The notes below the pieces were generated by a model. That model saw nothing but the letters and a program-made list of their open reading frames with translations. It made no database searches and was not told where the DNA came from. This document shows positions 57,120 through 64,000 of a stretch of DNA of 64,000 nt, in pieces (position 1 is the stretch's first letter; each line of letters starts with the position of its first letter). The position numbers were made by a program, and so were the translations under genes. This DNA is from Hylemonella gracilis (GTDB lineage Bacteria > Pseudomonadota > Gammaproteobacteria > Burkholderiales > Burkholderiaceae_C): positions 3,435,501-3,499,500 of the forward strand of contig NZ_CP031395.1 in assembly GCF_004328645.1 (NCBI RefSeq). The letters are read 5' to 3'.

Positions 57120-60026
57120 TCAGGGACCCGGCAGCCCTGGCCGGCCAAACAGATAGCCCTGGAAGAGGGTGCAGCCATTGTCCCGCAGAAAATCGCGCTG
57201 GCCCTCGGTTTCAACCCCTTCGGCCACAGTCTGCAGACCCATGCTGTGCGCAAGCGCCAAAATGGTGCGCACAATGACGGCGTCGTTCGGATCGGTGAGC
57301 ACGTCGCTCACGAAACTGCGGTCGATCTTGAGCGAATCCAACGGCAGACGCTTGAGGTAGTTCAGCGACGAATAGCCCGTGCCGAAATCATCGAGCGAGA
57401 ATCGCACGCCACGCGCGCGCAGCTCGGCCATCTTGCGGATGGCGTCCTCCACCTCGGAAATCAGCAGGCTTTCCGTCAGCTCCAGGCGCAGGCGCTGCGG
57501 ATTGACGCCGGTTTCCTCGATCACGGCCAGCACCTCGTCCACGAAATCGCGCTGGCGGAACTGCCGCGCGCTGACGTTGACGGCCACGCTCAGCCCCTGG
57601 GTACCCGGACCTCGGCTCCAGACCACCAGCTGGCGGCAAGCCGCGCGCAGCACCCACTGGCCGATGGACAGAATCAGGCCACTCTGCTCGGCCAGGCCGA
57701 TGAAGCTGCCGGGCGCCAGCAGGCCGCGCTGCGGGTGATTCCAGCGCAACAGCGCTTCATAGCCCTGTACGCCACCGGCCGCATCGACCACGGGCTGGTA
57801 GTACAGCAGCAATTCCTCGTTCTGCACGGCCTGGCGCATGTCTGCATCCAGCGCGGCGCGCGCCAACACCGCGGCCTGCATCTGCGGATCGAAGAAGCGC
57901 AAGGTGTTGCGGCCCGCCGCCTTGGCCTGGTACATGGCCAGGTCAGCGCGCTTGAGCACCTCGTCCACACCCAGCGTGCCGCCGCCGAACACCGTCAAGC
58001 CGACGCTGGGCGAGCTGCTGTGCTCCCGTCCGGCAAGGTCATAGGGTGCGTTCAGGCGCTTGAGGATCTTTTCGCCCACGCGCTCGGCGTGCGCGGCGGC
58101 TTCGTTTTCGTCATCGGGCAACTCCAGCAGCATGACAACGAACTCGTCGCCGCCCAGGCGCGCCGCGGTGTCGCTCTCACGCAGGCAGCTCAACAGTCGC
58201 TGCGCCACCTGCTTGAGCAACAGATCGCCCACATCGTGGCCCAATGTGTCGTTGAGGTCCTTGAAGTTGTCCAGGTCCAGGAAGAAGAGCGCCCCATGGC
58301 GTTTGCTGCGCGTGCAGGCGGCCTGCGCCTGGGCCAGGCGGTCCAGCAACAGGCGGCGATTGGGCAGACCGGTCAGCGTGTCGTAGAAGGCCAGTCGCTG
58401 GGTTTCACCCTCGGCGCGCTTGCGGTCGCTGATGTCGCGGCCGATGCCGCGGTAGCCGCGGAAGCGCTGACGCGCGTCGAAGATCGGCGCACCGCTGATG
58501 GACACCCAGTACTGCTGGCGGTGAGCCCCCATGCGCAGCAGCTCGAGGTCGCGAAAGGGCTGGCGTGCCTCCAGCACCTGCCGGTGCGCGGCCCAATCCT
58601 CCTCGCTCATGTTGAGGGCGCCAATCTCCCACCGTGTCTTGCCCAGGATTTCCGCCTCGCTACGCTGGATCTTGTTCTGCTGGTAGCCGACGAAATGGAT
58701 GAAGCGCAGCTGCTCGTCCGTCTCCCAATACCAGTCGGAAGACAGATCGGTCAGGCTGCGAAAGCGTGCCTCGCTGTCCTGCAGGCGTTGCTCGGCCAGC
58801 TTGCGGTCGGTGATGTCGGACATGGAACCGTAGGCGACGAGATGGTCGCCCTCCATGCGGTTGATGGCGTGGCCCAGCATCCAGCGCTCCCATCCATCCT
58901 CGCCGATGATGCGGAACTCGTGTGACCAGATGCCGCCGTCGAAATGGGCCGCGTCCATGCTCTGCTGCACGCCAGCCCGGTCCTCCGGATGCAGGCGGTC
59001 AAACAGCAGCGTGGCGTCGTTGCGGGCCTCCTCGGCACCGACGCCAAACAACTGCCGCACCCCAGGACTGAGAAAGGGAAAGACTTCGGTGCCGTCCACG
59101 CGGCGTTCGTACAGGAAGAGCATCAGCGGCACGTGGCTGGTGATCTTCTCGATGAAGGCGAGTTGCTGGCGCAAAATGAGCGCGGCCTCGGTCTCGGCCG
59201 TGACGTCGAGGATGACGCCGAAATCCTGGTAACTGCCATCGCTGTTGCGATGGCGGTGGATGCGGCTGCGACGCCAGTTCGTGCTGCCATCGAGCCCCAT
59301 GATCCGGTACTGGAAGACACGTCCGTCCATGGCCTGACGGGCAGCCATGTAGATCTGGAAATCTTCAGGGTGGATGCGGCGCCGGGCCTCATCGACCGTG
59401 AGCACGGCGGGGGTCTGCGTGCCGGCCATCTTCTGCAGGCCAGGCGAGAAATAGACCGTGTTGCCGTCGCTGCTCCAATGCCCCACCCGGGCCAGTTCCT
59501 CGGTCAGCGCATACAGGTCCAGCTGGGCGGCCAGGCGATCATTGGCCAGGTCCTGCGCCACTTCACCGGCGCGCAAGGCCTCCTCGGCCATGCGGGTGGC
59601 GGTGATGTCTTCCATGTACAGCAGGATGTAGCGCCCATCCGGCACCGAACGGGCATCCAGCAGGGACCCGTTGAGACGCACCAGCCGTTGTCCACGACTG
59701 CGGTCCTTGAACCAGACCCGGGCCTCGCGCCCGCGCATACGACCCCGCGCACCGATCTCGGTCAGACAGTCGTCGCAGTCGACGGCATCGCTCCAGCAGC
59801 CGCTGTCAGCCAGGTTACGGCCCAGCACGTCCTCCGAGGCATAACCGGTGAGCTCCAGCCATTCATGGTTGACCCGGACCACACAGCCATCCTCGTGTCG
59901 GATCAAGGCGATCGCGCCCGGGCTGCCATCAAAAACAGCCTGGAACAGACTGTCCGTCGTCGCACCTCCCTCATCACACGGACCACCGCCCGGGTCGCGT
60001 CCCTTGCCGTCGTTGAAAGCTGTCAT
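57120..60026 (-). CDS. Multi-PAS GGDEF-EAL protein (cytoplasmic)
   Basis: A protein of 968 residues with no membrane helices. Four PAS/PAC domains occupy about 20-520 (FQAVFDGSPGAIALIRHEDG, VYFSPGLQKMAG, RVDGTEVFPFLSPG, LSSDWYWETDEQLRFI). GGDEF at about 540-700 contains ARLGGDEFVVMLLE, and EAL at about 710-960 reads YEALLRWNHP with DDFGTGYSSLNYLKRLPLDSLKIDRSFV. ATG 60026 with CAGGGA ahead is preferred to the TTG at 60053. Both c-di-GMP synthase and hydrolase sites look intact. Divergent from mutS. Confidence 0.9.
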   Translation of the reverse strand: MTAFNDGKGRDPGGGPCDEGGATTDSLFQAVFDGSPGAIALIRHEDGCVVRVNHEWLELTGYASEDVLGRNLADSGCWSDAVDCDDCLTEIGARGRMRGREARVWFKDRSRGQRLVRLNGSLLDARSVPDGRYILLYMEDITATRMAEEALRAGEVAQDLANDRLAAQLDLYALTEELARVGHWSSDGNTVYFSPGLQKMAGTQTPAVLTVDEARRRIHPEDFQIYMAARQAMDGRVFQYRIMGLDGSTNWRRSRIHRHRNSDGSYQDFGVILDVTAETEAALILRQQLAFIEKITSHVPLMLFLYERRVDGTEVFPFLSPGVRQLFGVGAEEARNDATLLFDRLHPEDRAGVQQSMDAAHFDGGIWSHEFRIIGEDGWERWMLGHAINRMEGDHLVAYGSMSDITDRKLAEQRLQDSEARFRSLTDLSSDWYWETDEQLRFIHFVGYQQNKIQRSEAEILGKTRWEIGALNMSEEDWAAHRQVLEARQPFRDLELLRMGAHRQQYWVSISGAPIFDARQRFRGYRGIGRDISDRKRAEGETQRLAFYDTLTGLPNRRLLLDRLAQAQAACTRSKRHGALFFLDLDNFKDLNDTLGHDVGDLLLKQVAQRLLSCLRESDTAARLGGDEFVVMLLELPDDENEAAAHAERVGEKILKRLNAPYDLAGREHSSSPSVGLTVFGGGTLGVDEVLKRADLAMYQAKAAGRNTLRFFDPQMQAAVLARAALDADMRQAVQNEELLLYYQPVVDAAGGVQGYEALLRWNHPQRGLLAPGSFIGLAEQSGLILSIGQWVLRAACRQLVVWSRGPGTQGLSVAVNVSARQFRQRDFVDEVLAVIEETGVNPQRLRLELTESLLISEVEDAIRKMAELRARGVRFSLDDFGTGYSSLNYLKRLPLDSLKIDRSFVSDVLTDPNDAVIVRTILALAHSMGLQTVAEGVETEGQRDFLRDNGCTLFQGYLFGRPGLPGP

Positions 60027-60139
60027 GAAATCCCTGAATGCTGTGGTCACCAAGCCTTGTAGGGGATGGGTTCCCGGCTTTTTGTTTCATTATGTGACTA
60101 AATGGTAATCGATGGCCCTGTTGATAGACTCGCGCCCGT

Positions 60140-62817
60140 ATGCCCGCAGCCTCCCCCGAAGCGTCCGCCCTTTCTGCCCACACCCCCATGATGCAGCAGT
60201 ACCTCAGCCTGAAGGCCGGGTACCCGGGCACGCTGCTGTTCTACCGCATGGGAGATTTCTACGAGCTGTTCTTCGAGGACGCCGAGAAAGCCACCCGTCT
60301 GCTGGACATCACCCTGACCCAGCGCGGCCAATCCGCCGGCCGGCCGGTGATCATGGCTGGCGTGCCCTTTCATTCGGTGGAGACCTATCTGGCGCGCCTG
60401 ATCAAGCTGGGCGAGTCCGTGGCCATCTGCGAGCAGGTGGGCGACGTGGCGACCGCCAAGGGCCCGGTCGAGCGCAAGGTGGTGCGCGTGGTCACCCCCG
60501 GCACGCTGACCGACAGCGCGCTGCTCAGTGAAAAGAGCGAGTCCCTTCTGATGGCGCTGCACCAGGGTCCGCGCAACAGCGTCGGTCTGGCCTGGCTGAG
60601 CGTCACCCAGGGCGAAGTCCAGCTGGCCGAATGCGATGCCGATGCACTGGCCGAGTGGCTGCTGCGCATCGCGCCCGGCGAGGTGATCTACAGCGCCGGG
60701 GTGTCGCCAGCCTTCGAGCAGCGTCTGCAGGCGCTCCAGCAGGGGGGCCTGGCCGCGCCCCTGTCGATCCGCCCCGAATGGCAATTCGACGCCGCGCTCG
60801 GCCGCGAGCGGCTGCAGGCCCTGCTGCAGGCCGCCAGCCTGCAGGCCTGGAGTGCACAGGATTGCGTGCACGCCCATGCCGCCGCCGCCGCCCTGCTGGC
60901 CTACGCCGAGCACACCCAGGGCCGCGCGCTCAGCCATGTGCACGGCCTGCGCGTGCAGCGCCAGGACGAGCAGATCGACCTGCCGCTGACCACGCGCCGC
61001 AACCTGGAGTTGGTGCAGACCCTGCGCGGCGAGGACGCACCCACGCTGTTCTCCCTGCTCGACACCTGCATGACCGGCATGGGCAGCCGCCTGCTTCGGC
61101 GCTGGCTGCTGGAGCCGCAACGTGAGCGCTCGCAGGCGAGCGCGCGCATCGCGGCCATCACCCTGCTGCGCGCGGGCGCGCGCGGCGAGACCACGCACGG
61201 CGGCCCCTGGCAGAAGCTGCGGGAGCAGATCAAGGGCAGCAGCGACGTGGAACGCATCGTGGCGCGCATCGCGCTGCGCCAGGCGCGCCCCCGTGAACTC
61301 ACGGGCCTGGCACAGACCCTGGTGAAGACCGCTGGCCTCGTGCCCCTGCTGGCCGACAGCCTGCGCGAGCCCCAGGCCGACCGAGGCCTGCTGGCCGCGC
61401 TCGCACGGGACTTGCAACCGCCCCCGAATGCGCCCAGCTGCTGGCGCGCGCCCTGCTGCCGGAGCCGGCAGCCCTGGTGCGCGATGGCGGCGTGATCAAC
61501 AACGGCCTGGATGCCGAGCTGGACGAGCTGCGTGCCATCCAGACCCACAGCGACGGCTTCCTGCTCGACATGGAGGCGCGCGAGCGCGCACGCACCGGCA
61601 TCGCCAACCTGCGCGTGCAGTACAACAAGGTGCACGGCTTCTATATCGAGATCACCAGCAGCAACCTGGACAAGGTGCCCGAGGACTACCGTCGCCGTCA
61701 GACGCTGAAGAACGCCGAGCGCTTCATCACCCCCGAGCTCAAGACCTTCGAGGACAAAGCCCTGTCCGCGCAGGAACGCGCCCTGGCGCGCGAGAAATGG
61801 CTGTACGAGCAGTTGCTGGAGCAGTTGGACGACTTCCTGCCCGCGCTCACGCGTCACGCAAGGGCCCTCGCCGCGCTGGACGCGCTGTGCGCGCTGGCCG
61901 AGCGCTCGCTCACCCTGGGCTGGAACGCGCCGGTCTTCGTCGCCGAGCCCTGCATCGCCATCGAGGCGGGGCGACATCCGGTGGTGGAGGCGCGGATGGC
62001 CGAGAACAGCGGGGGCAATTTCATCGCCAACGATACCCAGCTCGGCGCGCGGCAGCGCATGCAGATCATCACCGGGCCGAACATGGGTGGTAAATCGACC
62101 TATATGCGACAGGTCGCGTTGATCGTGCTGCTTGCCTCCATGGGCAGCTACGTGCCCGCGGCCAGTTGCCGGCTGGGACCGATCGACGCCATCCATACGC
62201 GCATCGGCGCGGCGGACGACCTGGCCAACGCGCAATCGACCTTCATGCTGGAGATGACCGAGGCCGCGCAGATCCTGCACGCCGCCACGCCCCATTCCCT
62301 GGTGCTGATGGACGAGATCGGCCGTGGCACCAGCACCTTCGACGGGCTAGCCCTGGCCGGTGCCATCGCCAGCCAGTTGCACGACAAGACCCAAGCCTTC
62401 ACGCTTTTCGCCACGCATTATTTCGAGTTGACGGAGTTCCCAAGTCAGCACCACGCCGCCGTGAACGTGCACGTCAGCGCGGCCGAGACCACCGGGCCCT
62501 CGGGCAAGGGCGGCCACGGCATCGTCTTCCTGCATGAAATCCAGAGCGGGCCCGCCAGCCGCAGCTATGGCATTCAGGTGGCCAGGCTCGCCGGCATGCC
62601 CGCCGCCGTGCTGCGCCACGCGCAACACGCGCTAGAAGCCTTGGAACAATCCGCCAGCCAATCACGCGCCCAGGTGGACCTGTTTGCGCCGCCACCCGAA
62701 CCGCAACTCGCCGTGCCCAGTGCCATCGAGGCGCGACTGGCCGAGATCGACCCCGACACCCTGAGCCCGCGCGACGCGCTGGACGCGCTCTACGCGCTGA
62801 AGAAATTGGCCCACTGA
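60140..62817 (+). pseudogene. mutS: DNA mismatch repair protein MutS, frameshifted as sequenced
   Basis: Two frames cover the whole family length (about 892 residues). The first contains mismatch-binding domain I ([26 protein letters not shown]) and connector/core regions, ending out of phase after LQPPPNAPS. The second runs from [18 protein letters not shown] to Walker [16 protein letters not shown], then [19 protein letters not shown] and [10 protein letters not shown]. The change is at a C5 run (61421-61425), where one more base would give PPPECAQLL and a single frame. The gene is either inactive, making the strain a mutator, or mis-sequenced. ATG 60140. Followed directly by a hydrolase gene. 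Confidence 0.9.
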
Positions 62818-63656
62818 TGCAACAGACACTCCCGCCCATCATCTTCTCGCACGGCAACGGCTTTCCGGCCGGCACCTACCGCCTGCTGCTGGAGGATCTG
62901 CGGCGCCGCGGCTTTCGCGTCAGCGCGGTTGAGAAGTACGGCCACGATCCGCGCTACCCGGTCACGAGCAATTGGCCGCACCTGGTGCAGCAGTTGGCGG
63001 ACTTCGCCAGCGACGAGCAGGAAAAGAATGGCGAGCCCGCCTTCCTGGTCGGCCATTCGCTGGGCGGCTTCCTCAGCCTGATGGCGGCAGCACGCCACCC
63101 GGAACTGGCCCTGGGCGTGCTGCTGATCGACTCGCCCATCCTGGGGGGCTGGCGCGCGGCCAGCGTGGGCGTGGTCAAGCACACCCAGCTGATCGGGGCC
63201 ATCTCGCCGGGCGCCGTCAGCCGCAAGCGGCGCGACAACTGGCCCGATGCCGATGCCGCCTACGAACACTTCCGTCACAAGAAGGCCTTCACGCACTGGC
63301 AGCCCGAGGTGCTGCGCGACTACGTCGAGCACGGCATGCACACGGAGGACGGCAAACGTGTCCTGAGCTTCAGCCGCGAGGTGGAAACCGCGATCTACAA
63401 CACCCTGCCCCACCACCTGGACAGCCTGCTCAAGCGCCACCCGCTCAAATGCCCCGTGGCCTTCATCGGCGGGCGGCATTCGGTGGAGATGCGCCAGGTT
63501 GGCATGGCCATGACCGAGAAGGTGAGCAAGGGCCGCATCATGATGCTGGACGGCTCCCATCTCTTTCCGATGGAGCAACCCGTCACCACGGCGGCGGCCA
63601 TCGAGGCATCGCTGCGCAATCTGCTGCGCGTGCGCGCGCTCAAGCAGGTCCGCTGA
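62817..63656 (+). CDS. Alpha/beta hydrolase
   Basis: A hydrolase of 279 residues with an HGNGFPAG oxyanion region near the start, the nucleophile elbow VGHSLGGFL, and the SHLFPME histidine region near the C-terminus. Its ATG shares the last base of the mutS stop codon, so the two are cotranscribed. Substrate unknown; an esterase, or a hydrolase of lipid or acyl-type compounds, is possible. The response regulator starts 3 bases after it. Confidence 0.9.
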   Translation: MQQTLPPIIFSHGNGFPAGTYRLLLEDLRRRGFRVSAVEKYGHDPRYPVTSNWPHLVQQLADFASDEQEKNGEPAFLVGHSLGGFLSLMAAARHPELALGVLLIDSPILGGWRAASVGVVKHTQLIGAISPGAVSRKRRDNWPDADAAYEHFRHKKAFTHWQPEVLRDYVEHGMHTEDGKRVLSFSREVETAIYNTLPHHLDSLLKRHPLKCPVAFIGGRHSVEMRQVGMAMTEKVSKGRIMMLDGSHLFPMEQPVTTAAAIEASLRNLLRVRALKQVR

Positions 63657-63659
63657 AGC

Positions 63660-64000
63660 ATGCAGTCGCCCCAACGCATCCTCGTCATCGACGACCATCC
63701 GCTGTTTCGCGAAGGGCTGCGCCCTCTGCTGCAGAACCTGCTGCCCGAAGCCGACATCGTGGGCTTGGACGATGTCGAATCCGCCCTGATCATGGCGAAG
63801 AACGCCCAGGGCACCGTGCGTCTCATCCTGGTCGACCTTCAGTTGCCGCGCATGGGCGGGCTGGCGGCCATCGGGCCGCTGCGCCGGCTGCTGCCAGACA
63901 CGCCGATCGCCGTGGTCTCGGGCTCGGAACAGCAATCCGACGCCCGCGCGGCGCTGGCGGCCGGCGCCCAAGGGTTCGTGCCCAAGACCATGCGCCCACC
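63660..64000 (+). CDS. Response regulator (NarL/LuxR type receiver), partial
   Basis: The visible 113 residues are a receiver domain: LVIDDHPLFREGLRPLLQ with the acidic pair, phospho-D in ILVDLQLPRMGG, and K in FVPKTM at the window end. The IDDHPLFREGL form is typical of NarL/FixJ regulators, so a C-terminal HTH_LuxR is expected beyond the window. ATG 63660, 3 bases after the hydrolase stop. Confidence 0.88.
   Translation, partial: MQSPQRILVIDDHPLFREGLRPLLQNLLPEADIVGLDDVESALIMAKNAQGTVRLILVDLQLPRMGGLAAIGPLRRLLPDTPIAVVSGSEQQSDARAALAAGAQGFVPKTMRP

Noticed and set aside
61421..61425. Programmed frameshift in mutS
   Set aside because: MutS is not known to use one, and no slippery heptamer or downstream pseudoknot is evident. 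A one-base loss in a homopolymer is simpler.

Overview
The window reads as chromosomal DNA of a high-GC betaproteobacterium. Burkholderiales, most likely Comamonadaceae, is my inference. It rests on Bug/TctC-type binding proteins without permeases, a TRAP uronate system, a guanidine-riboswitch operon of urea-carboxylase type, DarP, rpsU next to yqeY, and dense c-di-GMP and histidine-kinase genes. I saw no rRNA, tRNA, insertion sequence, prophage or CRISPR array. Coding is dense, and almost every gene shows strong GC3 bias, which creates many long antisense shadow frames.

Layout. 1-7.4 kb is mostly core functions: an aminotransferase cut by the window edge, an amino-acid-type binding protein, Hsp20, TsaD, a degenerate HD-GYP protein, a BaiN-like flavoprotein, rpsU with a clear promoter and terminator, and yqeY. 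7.5-23.4 kb is a complete oxidative hexuronate/aldarate island. Uronate dehydrogenase, a lactonase, galactarate dehydratase, glucarate dehydratase, KdgD and alpha-ketoglutarate semialdehyde dehydrogenase would together convert galacturonate and glucuronate to 2-oxoglutarate. A TRAP transporter, three orphan Bug binding proteins, a second enolase-superfamily dehydratase and a FadR-type regulator accompany them. A nearly identical operator-like element lies upstream of kdgD and between the regulator and udh.

24.2-32.3 kb is a guanidine-assimilation operon on the minus strand: binding protein, permease, ATPase, two DUF1989 proteins and a biotin carboxylase. It is preceded by a clear guanidine-I (ykkC) riboswitch, so the carboxylase probably acts on guanidine rather than urea. 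No allophanate hydrolase gene lies next to it. 32.4-37.6 kb holds an HD-GYP response regulator and a large hybrid kinase. 37.9-46.8 kb is mixed: a lipoprotein, PmbA, a frameshifted SRPBCC protein with its ArsR-type regulator, DarP, MogA, a remnant of a divergent lysR/sbtA pair, a frameshifted EamA transporter, CysE, TrmJ and SuhB.

46.9-60.0 kb is a signalling block: a chemoreceptor, two GGDEF-EAL proteins, a LysR regulator, a hybrid kinase, a stand-alone receiver and an OmpR-type regulator, all on the minus strand. 60.1-64 kb holds mutS (frameshifted), an alpha/beta hydrolase, and the start of a response regulator cut by the window end. The three frameshifted genes (SRPBCC, EamA, mutS) each look one base short at or near a G/C homopolymer. 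This points either to sequencing undercalls or to mismatch-repair-type decay.
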